NCBI GenBank assembly: GCA_030825115.1
Contig: JAPJQL010000006.1
Coordinates: 65,205 to 129,204, forward strand
Length of the DNA stretch: 64,000 nt
DNA from: Lachnospiraceae bacterium
GTDB taxonomy: Bacteria; Bacillota; Clostridia; Lachnospirales; Lachnospiraceae
Direction: 5' to 3'
The translations under genes and the position numbers were made by a program. Shown here in pieces: positions 51,188 to 60,666 of the stretch. How positions within the stretch are numbered: the first letter of the stretch is position 1; each line of letters opens with the position of its first letter. The notes under the pieces are model-generated. The model made no database searches. It saw nothing but the letters and a program-made list of their open reading frames with translations, and was not told the DNA's origin.

Positions 51188-52186
51188 ATGATAATTACAA
51201 AAACACCATTCCGCATGTCCTTCTTCGGTGGCGGTACAGATATGGAAAACTTCTTTCGGGAGCATGGCGGAGCTGTGCTTTCCACGACTTTTGATAAATA
51301 CTGCTATGTGAATGTACGTCATCTTCCTCGGTTCTTTGATTACAGCACGGAATTGTCATACTCAACTACAGAACGGGTAACAAATGTGGATGATATCGAA
51401 CATCCGGCAATTCGTAATGCGATGAAGATGCTGGATATGCATGAAATTCGTCTCACATATGAAGCGGATCTTCCTGCACGTTCTGGTTTGGGAACTAGCA
51501 GTTCTTTTGCCGTGGGTATGCTGAATGCCTTTTATGCTCTTAAAGGCAAGTACGCAGATAAGAAGAAACTGGCAGATGAAGCAATTTATCTTGAAAGAGT
51601 GTTGTGCAATGAAGCGGGTGGCTGGCAGGATCAGATTGCAGCGTCTTATGGCGGATTTAACCGAATCAACTTTGGCCCCGATGGCTATGAAGTGCTTCCG
51701 CTGATTATTTCCCCGGAACGAAAAAGAAAGCTGAACAATAACCTGTTGATGTTCTTTACCGGATTTACGCGATTCTCTTCGGAAATGCAGAAGGCAAACA
51801 ATGTTTCGTCAGCAGATAAAATTGCACAGTTGAAAGAAATGCTGGCCTTGGTAGATGAAGCCGAACAGGTTCTTGTCAACAAAGACCGTGATCTTGATGA
51901 TTTTGGTCGTCTGTTGGATCGGACTTGGAGACTGAAAAAGCAGACCGGCTCCAAAATCTCCACAAATAGTATTGATGCTTTTTATGAGAAAGGCATTCAG
52001 GCTGGCGCGTTGGGTGGCAAGCTGCTTGGTGCAGGCGGTGGAGGTTTCCTTCTGTTCTATGTGCAGCCTGAAAAACAAGAGGCTGTGCGGGACGCAATGA
52101 AGGAGCTTATGTACATTCCGTTTGCGTTTGAAAACGGTGGAACCAGGGTTATTCATTACAGCCCTGAGACATATGAGCCGAGATGA
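51188..52186 (+). CDS. hddA: D-glycero-alpha-D-manno-heptose 7-phosphate kinase
   Basis: The 332-aa GHMP kinase phosphorylates heptose 7-phosphate at C1 on the route to GDP-heptose. Evidence: TKTPFRMSFFGGGTDM at the start, the GHMP nucleotide loop LPARSGLGTSSSFAVG and the C-terminal GGKLLGAGGGGFLLFY. The next two genes supply the other pathway steps, which supports HddA over other GHMP kinases. Ribosome site AGAGGAAAATTGAG. Confidence 0.93.
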   Translation: MIITKTPFRMSFFGGGTDMENFFREHGGAVLSTTFDKYCYVNVRHLPRFFDYSTELSYSTTERVTNVDDIEHPAIRNAMKMLDMHEIRLTYEADLPARSGLGTSSSFAVGMLNAFYALKGKYADKKKLADEAIYLERVLCNEAGGWQDQIAASYGGFNRINFGPDGYEVLPLIISPERKRKLNNNLLMFFTGFTRFSSEMQKANNVSSADKIAQLKEMLALVDEAEQVLVNKDRDLDDFGRLLDRTWRLKKQTGSKISTNSIDAFYEKGIQAGALGGKLLGAGGGGFLLFYVQPEKQEAVRDAMKELMYIPFAFENGGTRVIHYSPETYEPR

Positions 52187-52223
52187 AATACCGGCGTTGA
52201 GATAAATTGGAGGATGTGGACAG

Positions 52224-53516
52224 ATGAAAGTAGTGATTATGGCAGGAGGTAAAGGTACAAGAATATCTTCTGTTGCCAGTGATATTCCAAAACCAATGAT
52301 AAAGATCGAAGGCATACCGGTTCTGGAGCATGAATTGTGTTGCCTCAGAGACCAGGGCTTTACAGAGGTTATCATCATCGTCAGTCATCTGGGTCACATC
52401 ATTATGGACTATTTTGGAGACGGCAGTGGCAATTCACCTGTGACGGAAGAACCCTTCGGTATCCATATAGAGTATTTCGTAGAGGAACAACCCCTTGGCA
52501 ATGCCAGTGCACTATTCAAGCTAAAGGAGAAACTGACTGAAGATTTTTTACTGCTCAATGCCGATGCGGTGTTTGATATCAATTTTAATCGCATTGTAGA
52601 CTATCACAAGGAAAAAGGTGGTCTTGTCACGCTCTTCACACATCCAAATAGTCATCCCTACGATAGTGGATTGATTATTGCAGATGAAAATGGTGCAGTC
52701 CTTCAGTGGCTTGCCAAAGAGGATGAACGCCCAAAGTATTACCAGAACCGTGTGAATGCAGGACTCCATGTTCTGTCTCCGAAGGTTCTAGAGACGGAGA
52801 TTCATACGCTCAAGGTCGATTTGGATCGGCAATTATTGAAGCCTTTGGCGGGAACGGGCAAGATGTTTTGTTATGACAGCCCAGAATATGTGAAAGATAT
52901 GGGTACGCCCGACCGATATGAGGCAGTATGTCGTGATTTCCAAAACGGAACGGTACAGGCAAAAAATTTAGGGAAAAAGCAGAAAGCTATCTTCCTGGAT
53001 CGGGATGGAACGATTAACCAGTATGTGGGCTTTTTGAGAAATATAGATGATTATGAACTGATTGATGGTGTAGCAGAAGCTATCAAAGCAATCAATAGTA
53101 GTGGATATCTTGCAATCGTTGTGACGAACCAGCCTGTGATTACACGGGGTGAGGTGATTTGGGATGAACTGCAGGAGATCCACAATAAAATGGAAACATT
53201 GCTGGGTCTGGAAGGCGCCTATTTGGATGGAATCTATTTCTGTCCGCATCATCCGCATCGTGGATTTGAGGGCAAAGTCCCGGAACTAAAAATAGAATGT
53301 GACTGTCGGAAACCGAAGCCAGGGATGTTGCTGAAAGCTGCTAATAATTTCAACATTGACTTATCCCAGTCGTGGATGATTGGTGATGGGGAAAATGACG
53401 TGAAGGCTGGTGTTGCAGCGGGATGCAGAACGGCACTGCTTGGTAATGGTGATTTTGGACAGGATATTACAGTTGATAATTTGCTGGGAGCAGTTAAAAC
53501 GATTCTTGAAAAATAA
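52224..53516 (+). CDS. Bifunctional heptose 1-phosphate guanylyltransferase / heptose 1,7-bisphosphate phosphatase
   Basis: This is a fusion of HddC and GmhB. Residues 1-230 form a nucleotidyltransferase (VVIMAGGKGTRISS, KPMIKIEGIPVLEH, LLNADAVFDI, YVKDMGTPDRYE). Residues about 255-430 form a HAD phosphatase (FLDRDGTINQYVG with the two catalytic aspartates near 259-261, FCPHHPH with zinc-site cysteines further on in CDCRKPKPGM, and GDGENDVKAG). Together they turn heptose 1,7-bisphosphate into the 1-phosphate and then GDP-heptose. The two activities are separate proteins in many bacteria. AATTGGAGGATGTGGACAG is the ribosome site; the stop overlaps the next start (TAATG). Confidence 0.93.
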   Translation: MKVVIMAGGKGTRISSVASDIPKPMIKIEGIPVLEHELCCLRDQGFTEVIIIVSHLGHIIMDYFGDGSGNSPVTEEPFGIHIEYFVEEQPLGNASALFKLKEKLTEDFLLLNADAVFDINFNRIVDYHKEKGGLVTLFTHPNSHPYDSGLIIADENGAVLQWLAKEDERPKYYQNRVNAGLHVLSPKVLETEIHTLKVDLDRQLLKPLAGTGKMFCYDSPEYVKDMGTPDRYEAVCRDFQNGTVQAKNLGKKQKAIFLDRDGTINQYVGFLRNIDDYELIDGVAEAIKAINSSGYLAIVVTNQPVITRGEVIWDELQEIHNKMETLLGLEGAYLDGIYFCPHHPHRGFEGKVPELKIECDCRKPKPGMLLKAANNFNIDLSQSWMIGDGENDVKAGVAAGCRTALLGNGDFGQDITVDNLLGAVKTILEK

Positions 53517-54178
53517 TGAAAGAAATGAGTTGTACGAAGATGAATGAGAGTTTGAACAAGCATATCGATCTTTTGGTGAAAAGGTATCCTGTGTTAGAAA
53601 CAGTTAAAAATGATATCGTTGCGGCTTACGATGTGATGGAAGCTTGTTACCGGAACGGAGGGAAACTACTGGTTGCCGGTAATGGTGGTTCTGCAGCAGA
53701 TGCAGAACACATCGTTGGAGAGCTGATGAAGGGATTTAAGATGCCTCGAAAATCCAGTGAGGAGTATGCTCAGAAGCTGATAGCAGCGGAACCGGAACTT
53801 GGGGTAGTCTTGGCAGAGAATCTCCAGGGTGCGCTTCCTGCTATTGCATTGTCTACTGCCTATATGAATGATTGCGTACCGTTGCTCTGCTTTGCACAAC
53901 AGGTCAATGGATATGGTAATTCAGGGGATGTGTTTCTTGGTATATCCACATCCGGTAATAGTAAGAATGTCTTGTATGCAGCGACAGTGGCTCGTGCCAA
54001 AGGCATGAAAGTTATTGGATTAACTGGAGCTAAGGATAGTAAACTGTCTGCTTATGCGGATGCTACAGTAAAGGTTCAGGAAACGGAAACTTATATGATT
54101 CAGGAATTGCATCTGCCTATTTATCATTGCTGGTGTTTGATGCTGGAGGAAACATTTTTTGGAGAGTGCTATGACTAA
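53516..54178 (+). CDS. gmhA: Sedoheptulose 7-phosphate isomerase
   Basis: The 220-aa SIS-domain protein converts sedoheptulose 7-phosphate to D-glycero-D-manno-heptose 7-phosphate, the first step of heptose synthesis. GKLLVAGNGGSAADAEHIVGELM is the family signature, with GISTSGNSKNVLYA as the phosphate-binding loop. It is slightly longer than the roughly 195-aa E. coli protein, with an insertion around KSSEEYAQKLIAAEPEL. The first ATG at 53516 overlaps the preceding stop; ATG at 53540 is an alternative. With hddA and the fusion gene, the whole GDP-heptose pathway is present. Confidence 0.95.
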   Translation: MKEMSCTKMNESLNKHIDLLVKRYPVLETVKNDIVAAYDVMEACYRNGGKLLVAGNGGSAADAEHIVGELMKGFKMPRKSSEEYAQKLIAAEPELGVVLAENLQGALPAIALSTAYMNDCVPLLCFAQQVNGYGNSGDVFLGISTSGNSKNVLYAATVARAKGMKVIGLTGAKDSKLSAYADATVKVQETETYMIQELHLPIYHCWCLMLEETFFGECYD

Positions 54179-55403
54179 GATTTTATGGATATCTATGTGT
54201 CCACCGATACCGACTGTTAAAAATGCTGGTGGACAGACCTTTAATTATTATTATAATGCTTTTCGAGATAATGGAGAGTTTGAATTGACATTAATCTCGA
54301 AGCTTACTAATTCTGAATGGATTGGTGCTGAGTCATATCGTGATGAAACTAATCGAGTTTATATTAAAAACAGAACTGGAATTCGAAGAATAGTCGACTT
54401 AATGTACAGTGTTTTTTCAAAAGTAAATCCGTATTCTAAATATGGAAATTCTTTATTGAAGAGTACTTACCGCGACATAGAAAGAGAAATAAAAAGATTA
54501 AAAATGGGAGGATACAACCCAGACTGTGTTGTCTTAGAGTGGGGACAGATGGGACTTTTCGTTGATTCTGTAAAGAAGTACTTTCCTTATGCAAAATATG
54601 TTGTTTCTGATCATGATGTTATGTTTTTAGGACTTCAAAGGAAGGTTGCATATGCAGATTCCGTGATAGGTAAAATATTGGCAAATGCTCGCTTCCAAAA
54701 TATTAAGAAACGGGAACTGAAAATGATTTTGAAGTGTGATTTGATTGTCACGCACAATGAAAAAGATAAACATATACTTTTGGATGAGGGTGTAGAATAC
54801 GAGAAGATTCATGTTATTGTACCATTTTACAACAGAATTATAGTGGAGAGAAAATCGAATAAAAGAGACATTCTTTTCTTTGGAGCAATGAATCGAGCGG
54901 AAAATTATTTGAGTGCAATTTGGTTTATTGAACAAGTTATGCCCAAATTAGAGCGATTCGATATTCGCTTTGTTGTTGTAGGTGGAAATCCGGATGAGAG
55001 TTTATTTAAATATGCAAGTGAACGAGTAGTAATCACAGGGTTTGTTGATGATTTAGCTATGTATTTTGGTCAGTGTTTGTGCTTGGTAGCATCGTTAGTG
55101 TTAGGTGCTGGAATAAAGGTAAAGGTGTTAGAAGCTGCAGCGGCAGGCGTACCGATTCTAACAAATGAAATTGGAATAGAAGGAATTCCGCTTATCAAGA
55201 ATGAGGAATATATTCATTGCGAAACAGCAGATGATTATGTGACAGCAATCGGTTCTATTGTTACGGGAGAGAAAAATGTTGATGTTATTGCGAAACGAGC
55301 AAAATCACATTTATTTAAAGAATTTAATCTCGAAAATTCCGTTCAAGATTATATAGATAAGATACGCCAGCTATCACAAAATAATAATAGAGATCCAGCA
55401 TAG
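54171..55403 (+). CDS. Glycosyltransferase family 4 (GT-B)
   Basis: The 410-aa retaining GT-B enzyme has an N-terminal acceptor domain and a C-terminal donor domain with DILFFGAMNRAENYLSAIWFIEQVMPKL, VVVGGNPDES and GAGIKVKVLEAAAAGVPILTNEIGIEG, the GT4 donor-site region. The EX7E glutamates fall at K-V-L-E and G-I-E-G. Sugar unknown; location after the heptose genes makes heptose a possible donor. The ATG at 54171 follows TTGGAGAGTGCT and lies inside the end of gmhA. Confidence 0.88.
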   Translation: MTKILWISMCPPIPTVKNAGGQTFNYYYNAFRDNGEFELTLISKLTNSEWIGAESYRDETNRVYIKNRTGIRRIVDLMYSVFSKVNPYSKYGNSLLKSTYRDIEREIKRLKMGGYNPDCVVLEWGQMGLFVDSVKKYFPYAKYVVSDHDVMFLGLQRKVAYADSVIGKILANARFQNIKKRELKMILKCDLIVTHNEKDKHILLDEGVEYEKIHVIVPFYNRIIVERKSNKRDILFFGAMNRAENYLSAIWFIEQVMPKLERFDIRFVVVGGNPDESLFKYASERVVITGFVDDLAMYFGQCLCLVASLVLGAGIKVKVLEAAAAGVPILTNEIGIEGIPLIKNEEYIHCETADDYVTAIGSIVTGEKNVDVIAKRAKSHLFKEFNLENSVQDYIDKIRQLSQNNNRDPA

Positions 55404-55489
55404 TCAAGATTCTTTGAAACGGAGTAATTCTCTTAGGTACATTTGTAATACGTATTAAGATGAATGGTGAAGATAGAGGTAAGGATGAA

Positions 55490-56692
55490 ATGAAAATTAG
55501 TGTAAATTCAATAATTAGAGGTTGCTTATATCTTTCTATATTACTTTCTTTGAGCTTGATAAAACCACTAGGAGAAATAGTACCTGTATTTTACTCAAGC
55601 TATGCAAATAGCATGTGTGTAATAATCATGGGAGTAGTATCTTTTTTTCTTGTAATAGGGATAAAACGGCTTGAAAAGAGTTGGGTTCTAAAAATAACAA
55701 CATTTATAGTGTTGTTATTTCTATTCAGATTAGTGATAGATGTGGTTGTAAACAAGGATGTTTCGTCAGAGTTTAAATTTCACTGTGTTTATTTATATAT
55801 TATTTGGGCGATTCCTGTATATTATCTGCTGAGAAATAACGGAATGCAGTTAAATAAACTGTTGGATTATATCATTTACACAACAATATTATCTTATCTG
55901 TTACGGATATTTATATCGGTTTATTATGGTTCGACAGGCATAAGAATTTTTCTTCCGATATCTACTGAGTATGCAACTTCTTCATGGTTTAGAAATGGTA
56001 TATTGAGAATGAATATGCCTTGCTTTGCAGGAATAATTATTGTTCTTTGTATGTATCAGATGTATTCAACAAATAGAAAGCTAAGGAAATTATTATATAT
56101 ATTTGGAATTGCGCTGGCTCTATATTTTAGTTTAGCGATTCATTGTGCACGTTCCTTACTTGTATATCAAGTAATTGAGATAATATTCTGTATTATGATC
56201 AAAAGAAGAAGTACTTTTAAACAGTTTTTTTTGCTTGCGATCAGCGGTATTGTTGCCTGTGTCATAGCAAACATCGGAATTATTGATGATTTTATTGAAA
56301 TGTTTTCTGCTACAAATCAAATATATGGTGATTCGAATAGCTCGAGAATTATTTCATATGCGTACTATGAAAGAGAGTTTAGTCAGAATTTTTTGATAGG
56401 AAAGGGATTGACAGTAGATGATGCTAAATTAAGTGATGTTGGAATTCTGTATTCATCTGTAATGTTAGGTGTAGGAATTCTATTTTTCTATTTTGCGTTT
56501 TGGGGAAGATGCATTCAATCGGGATTCATAATGAATCAAGATGAGAATGGAAATGCTAAACGAATTCTAGTATGGGGGATTGGTTTATCAACAGTATTGT
56601 TGTGTATTAACATAGACTGTTTTTATGGATTAGCAGCATTTTCTGTGCCGTTTTGCATTGCTGTTACGGAGTATGTGCGAAATACAAAATAA
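55490..56692 (+). CDS. Wzy-like polysaccharide polymerase
   Basis: The 400-aa protein is almost entirely membrane helices (about ten), with a longer outside loop around FRLVIDVVVNKDVSSEF and a late loop before LIGKGLTVDDAKLSDVGILYSSVML, the pattern of O-antigen/capsule polymerases. Sequence conservation in this family is poor, so the call rests on topology and context: one polymerase is expected in a Wzx/Wzy locus and no other candidate is complete here. An ATG at 55460 has no ribosome site; I prefer 55490, after AGAGGTAAGGATGAA. Confidence 0.78.
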   Translation: MKISVNSIIRGCLYLSILLSLSLIKPLGEIVPVFYSSYANSMCVIIMGVVSFFLVIGIKRLEKSWVLKITTFIVLLFLFRLVIDVVVNKDVSSEFKFHCVYLYIIWAIPVYYLLRNNGMQLNKLLDYIIYTTILSYLLRIFISVYYGSTGIRIFLPISTEYATSSWFRNGILRMNMPCFAGIIIVLCMYQMYSTNRKLRKLLYIFGIALALYFSLAIHCARSLLVYQVIEIIFCIMIKRRSTFKQFFLLAISGIVACVIANIGIIDDFIEMFSATNQIYGDSNSSRIISYAYYEREFSQNFLIGKGLTVDDAKLSDVGILYSSVMLGVGILFFYFAFWGRCIQSGFIMNQDENGNAKRILVWGIGLSTVLLCINIDCFYGLAAFSVPFCIAVTEYVRNTK

Positions 56693-56770
56693 AGTATGCA
56701 AATAAACTGAGGTAGCTTGATAGTGCGAGAGAGATTTGTTGTTTTGATTTATAGGAGGAGGGATAAAAGA

Positions 56771-57859
56771 ATGCGTATTTTATGGACGAAACTAATTAAA
56801 AAAGTTTTTGTAGTTATTTTTCAAGTGCCAGCTGAAGTATGCAAATTATGTTCAACGCGCTCACACGAAGTATTTATGGAAATAGCAAGTATGGCAATAG
56901 AGGATCCTGACAAAAAAGTGAGTTACAAGGTACTGCCTATCAAAGGTTTAGCAGATAATCAACTTATTTATTCTGGGAAAAGCAAAGTGGCAATTGTCTT
57001 GCAAGGACCTTTGATGGCAAAAGATAATTTTACAATTAATGCTGTTGAACAGTATTTGAGTATGTATCCGGATTGTTGGATTATCGTGTCCACATGGAAG
57101 ATGCAAGACACAGAAATAATAGATAAGTTAGAGAAGATTGGAGCAATCGTTGTATTGAGTGATATGCCAGATTCGGCAGGGAATCTCAATGTTAATTATC
57201 AGATAGTTAATTCTAGAGCTGGTATAATTAAGGCCAAAGAACTGGGGGCCAAGTATATTTGTAAAACGAGAACAGACCAATTGCTTTGTAGGCCGCATTT
57301 ATTTGACAACTTAATAGGCATGCTTGAAATGTTTCCTGTGGAGACTAATAATTTTTCCAAACAACGACTGGTGTGTCTTTCAATGAATTATGGCAATTTA
57401 TTCTATCCTTATTTTATGAGTGATTTCTTTTATTTCGGGGATGTTGATGAGATGATAAGGTTATTTGATTGCCCTTTGGATACAAGGGAACGTTTTACTA
57501 TGGATAAGGATTCTACAAGAAGAGATTATTCTGTTTTGATGTATGCCCCAGAGGTATATTTATTAAGAAACTATTTTGAGTCTTTGGGAATAAAAACAGA
57601 ATGTACTGTGAAACAGTATTGGGAAAGTGTAAAAAAATACCTGATATGTATTGATAATCAATATATAGATTTATATTGGCCTAAATATGATAATTATCGA
57701 TATAGATTACATAATTTGTATGGCTCATACTTTGAGAGTGATTCTGAATTGCGCAAAAAAACAGAAAATTTCAACTTTGTAAACTGGCTAAATCTCTATA
57801 CGGGGAAACTGACTTATTGCAAAGACTATGAAGCATACGCAGATATAAAATTCAAATAA
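56771..57859 (+). CDS. WavE-family glycan biosynthesis protein
   Basis: The 362-aa protein contains VAIVLQGPLMAKDNFTINAVEQYLSMYPDCWIIVSTWK, the N-terminal signature of the WavE family first named in Vibrio lipopolysaccharide core synthesis. It also has YICKTRTDQLLCRPHLFDNL, where KTRTDQ looks like a GT-A metal motif. It is likely a glycosyltransferase; the substrate is unknown. TAGGAGGAGGGATAAAAGA sets the start at 56771, with an upstream in-frame extension rejected. Confidence 0.82.
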   Translation: MRILWTKLIKKVFVVIFQVPAEVCKLCSTRSHEVFMEIASMAIEDPDKKVSYKVLPIKGLADNQLIYSGKSKVAIVLQGPLMAKDNFTINAVEQYLSMYPDCWIIVSTWKMQDTEIIDKLEKIGAIVVLSDMPDSAGNLNVNYQIVNSRAGIIKAKELGAKYICKTRTDQLLCRPHLFDNLIGMLEMFPVETNNFSKQRLVCLSMNYGNLFYPYFMSDFFYFGDVDEMIRLFDCPLDTRERFTMDKDSTRRDYSVLMYAPEVYLLRNYFESLGIKTECTVKQYWESVKKYLICIDNQYIDLYWPKYDNYRYRLHNLYGSYFESDSELRKKTENFNFVNWLNLYTGKLTYCKDYEAYADIKFK

Positions 57860-57879
57860 AGGAAGGAGAATTTGTTGCT

Positions 57880-59508
57880 ATGCCAAGTGTAATCATCCCG
57901 TCGGCAACTATAGTTCCAGAAGAATTAAGAAAAATCGGAAAGTTGCCAGCTATTATTTTTCCGGTAAATCAAAAAATTGTATTTGAATACCTTTACAAAC
58001 AATACCAAGCAGCGGAGACGGTTAATATTATTTGCCATGAGAAAGCAGACAAGGTTGAACGCCGTTTGACAGCATATTCGTGTGATAATGTACATATTAG
58101 GAAGTTGCCACAGCTTGGTGATTTAGGAAATACAATCCAGTATGGTCTGCAGTTTGTGCAAGGAGAAGTTATCGTTAATTTTGCAGACACTATTGTGACT
58201 GATAATATCGTGGATATAGAAGGCGATTGTTTTTTTGCAACAGAGGACTATGTTTCTGAAAAGTGGACATATTTTGATGAGAAAAATGGTATTATTGAGG
58301 AGATTTACGATAAGAATATGACATCTGCGGAAATAAAGAAACTATTTTTTGTAGGTGTATTTAAGTTCACAGATGCCTCTTATTTGGGAAAATGCATCGA
58401 GACAGCATTACTTTGCACAAATAGGAATATGAATAGTTTCTATTATGCGCTTATGCTGTATAGCCGTAGATATCCTATGAGAAGTGTCGAAACAACACAC
58501 TGGTTTGACATTGGTCATTCGGATACTTACTATAACACGCAACTTGAAGTAAAAGCAAGAGAGTTCAATCATATAGAGATAGATAGAAATAGAGGTATCT
58601 TAAAAAAGTATAGCGAAGATAAGGAAAAGTTTATTGGTGAGATTCTTTGGTATGTGAAGATGCCTGCAGATGTTGAATATGTACGTCCACGCATTTTTTC
58701 ATATTCAACGGCATATGAGAAGCCGTATGTTGAAATGGAATATTACGCATATCATACGATTCATGAATTTTTTCTATATGGTGATCTTGAGAGAAAGCAG
58801 TGGGAGAGTATATTTAATCGTATCCGTTTCGCATGCAATGATTTTAGGCGATATAAAGTGGTTGGGGAACAAATATTGCCTTCCGTTGAGGATATGTACT
58901 TAAAGAAGACAGAGCAGCGTATAGAAAAAATTTCGGAAATAGATGATTTTGAAAAGTTCTTTAGTCAATCATTTTTTGTCAATGGAGTAAAATATAAGTC
59001 GCTTAATGAGATTGTAGAAATAATGAAAGAAAAAATTCCAGAATACCTTTATGATGTTTCTGAATTTAACATTATTCATGGAGATTTATGCTTTGCAAAT
59101 ATCTTAATTGATAGTAATTTTTCTTTTGTTAAGCTAATCGACCCCAGAGGTAGGTTTGGTACATATGATATTTATGGAGATTTTCGATACGAACTCGCGA
59201 AGCTATTTCATAGTGTTGATGGAAAATACGATTTTATTATCAAGGATCTGTTTAATTTGGATTATGATACAGAATCCGCAAAAATTGAATTTGCTATTTT
59301 GGATAGAAAGAGAGATTTTGACCTGTATCAAGTGTTTTTGGAAGCATTTTCCAGTGAAATCGGCGATGATATAAAGAAAATCGAGTTGATAGAAGCGCTG
59401 CTCTTTTTGAGTATGATTCCGCTACATGGAGAAAGTAGACGACATCAGATGGTGATGTTTGGAATGGGAATTGAAATTTTGAATCGTGTTTTTGATATCA
59501 AGGCATAG
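57880..59508 (+). CDS. Fused nucleotidyltransferase-like and choline/aminoglycoside kinase-like protein
   Basis: The 542-aa protein appears to have two domains. Residues 1-225 resemble a degraded nucleotidyltransferase (sugar-nucleotide) fold, ending in WFDIGHSDTYYNTQ. Residues about 260-520 form a kinase-like domain with the Brenner motif HGDLCFAN (400-407) and IDPRGRFG (420-427), as in aminoglycoside and choline kinases. The classic GGxGxR signature of the first domain is absent. With the next two genes (HAD phosphatase and nucleotidyltransferase) it likely makes an activated non-sugar or phosphorylated substituent for the polymer; that is an inference from neighbours. Confidence 0.75.
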   Translation: MPSVIIPSATIVPEELRKIGKLPAIIFPVNQKIVFEYLYKQYQAAETVNIICHEKADKVERRLTAYSCDNVHIRKLPQLGDLGNTIQYGLQFVQGEVIVNFADTIVTDNIVDIEGDCFFATEDYVSEKWTYFDEKNGIIEEIYDKNMTSAEIKKLFFVGVFKFTDASYLGKCIETALLCTNRNMNSFYYALMLYSRRYPMRSVETTHWFDIGHSDTYYNTQLEVKAREFNHIEIDRNRGILKKYSEDKEKFIGEILWYVKMPADVEYVRPRIFSYSTAYEKPYVEMEYYAYHTIHEFFLYGDLERKQWESIFNRIRFACNDFRRYKVVGEQILPSVEDMYLKKTEQRIEKISEIDDFEKFFSQSFFVNGVKYKSLNEIVEIMKEKIPEYLYDVSEFNIIHGDLCFANILIDSNFSFVKLIDPRGRFGTYDIYGDFRYELAKLFHSVDGKYDFIIKDLFNLDYDTESAKIEFAILDRKRDFDLYQVFLEAFSSEIGDDIKKIELIEALLFLSMIPLHGESRRHQMVMFGMGIEILNRVFDIKA

Positions 59509-59531
59509 CCAAAGATGAGGAGAGAAAGAAG

Positions 59532-59930
59532 ATGTTTAGTGATTATTCGTTTGTGTTTGATGTTGATGGGACACTTTGCCCAATTAAGAAAAAAGATGAA
59601 AAGTATGAGGAACTTATACCCTATGAGAACATAGTTCAAAAAATGAGATATTATAAGGAACATGGAGCGAAGATTGTTCTTTTTACTTCAAGGAACATGA
59701 ATTCCTATAATGGTAATATTGGCATGATCAACAAGCATACGGCAAGTATTCTGTTACAGTGGTTGGAAAAGTGGGAGATTCCATATGACGAGATTGTATA
59801 TGGAAAGCCGTGGCCGGGACATAAAGGATTCTATGTGGATGACAGAACAGTTAGGCCAGATGAATTCCTAAATCACACAGTGGAAGAACTTGATGCAATA
59901 TGTAAAAAATCGAAAGAACAGTCAAAATAA
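59532..59930 (+). CDS. HAD-family capsular biosynthesis phosphatase
   Basis: The 132-aa protein has the HAD nucleophile motif FVFDVDGTLCPI (Asp10 and Asp12), motif II VLFTSRNMNS, a lysine in YGKPWPGHKG and the acidic motif FYVDDRTVRPDEF. No cap domain is present. Small HAD proteins of this type recur in capsule loci beside nucleotidyltransferase genes and probably remove phosphate from a precursor. GATGAGGAGAGAAAG precedes the start. Confidence 0.87.
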   Translation: MFSDYSFVFDVDGTLCPIKKKDEKYEELIPYENIVQKMRYYKEHGAKIVLFTSRNMNSYNGNIGMINKHTASILLQWLEKWEIPYDEIVYGKPWPGHKGFYVDDRTVRPDEFLNHTVEELDAICKKSKEQSK

Positions 59931-59940
59931 GGAGCAGACT

Positions 59941-60666
59941 ATGAAAAAGATGACAGTAATTATTACAATGGCAGGTTTGGGAACTCGTTTTCGCAAAGCC
60001 GGGTATCAATGCCCTAAATATATGATTGAGGCAAAGGGGAAGACACTCTTTGAATGGTCTATGGACAGTTTGCGTGGTTATAATGACCATGTTTCAAAAT
60101 ATGTGTTTGTAGTGCGAGCAGAAGACGGAGCGAGTGAGTTTGTCAGAACTCAATGTGCAAAATACGGCATTAATGATGTGGAATTAGTAGAACTTGATTA
60201 CATGACGGATGGGCAGGCAACAACCTGTATGTTGGCGATGCCTTACTGTGATCAAGAGCAGGGCATCATGGTGTATAATATTGATACATATGTCGAGCCC
60301 TACGAAATGAAATATGACGATATTTCTGGAGATGGACACATTCCGTGTTTTCATGCCGATGGAAATCATTGGAGTTTTGCAAGGTTGGACGAAAACTATA
60401 AAGTTGTTGAGGTGCGTGAAAAAGTTCGTATTTCGGACAATTGCACTCTGGGTGCATACTATTTTTCATCTGCAAGACTATATAAAGAACTCTATGAAGA
60501 ATACTATGCAGATGACAGCAATATGGAAAAGAACGAGAAGTACATTGCGCCATTATATAACTTTATGATTGAAAAGGGCATGCCTGTTACAATAAGTATT
60601 GTTGATAAAAAGAAGGTTCATGTACTGGGAACACCGGAAGAACTGAAATTGTTTTTGGAGGGATGA
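59941..60666 (+). CDS. Nucleotidyltransferase-family protein
   Basis: The 241-aa protein begins VIITMAGLGTRFRKAGYQCPKYMIEAKGKTLFEWSMDS, a clear GxGTRF-x-K sugar-nucleotidyltransferase signature, and has VYNIDTYVEP in place of the usual acidic metal motif. Substrate unknown. It lies 10 bases after the HAD gene with AAGGAGCAGACT, and overlaps the next start by ATGA, so the four genes from 57880 are tightly coupled. Confidence 0.85.
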   Translation: MKKMTVIITMAGLGTRFRKAGYQCPKYMIEAKGKTLFEWSMDSLRGYNDHVSKYVFVVRAEDGASEFVRTQCAKYGINDVELVELDYMTDGQATTCMLAMPYCDQEQGIMVYNIDTYVEPYEMKYDDISGDGHIPCFHADGNHWSFARLDENYKVVEVREKVRISDNCTLGAYYFSSARLYKELYEEYYADDSNMEKNEKYIAPLYNFMIEKGMPVTISIVDKKKVHVLGTPEELKLFLEG

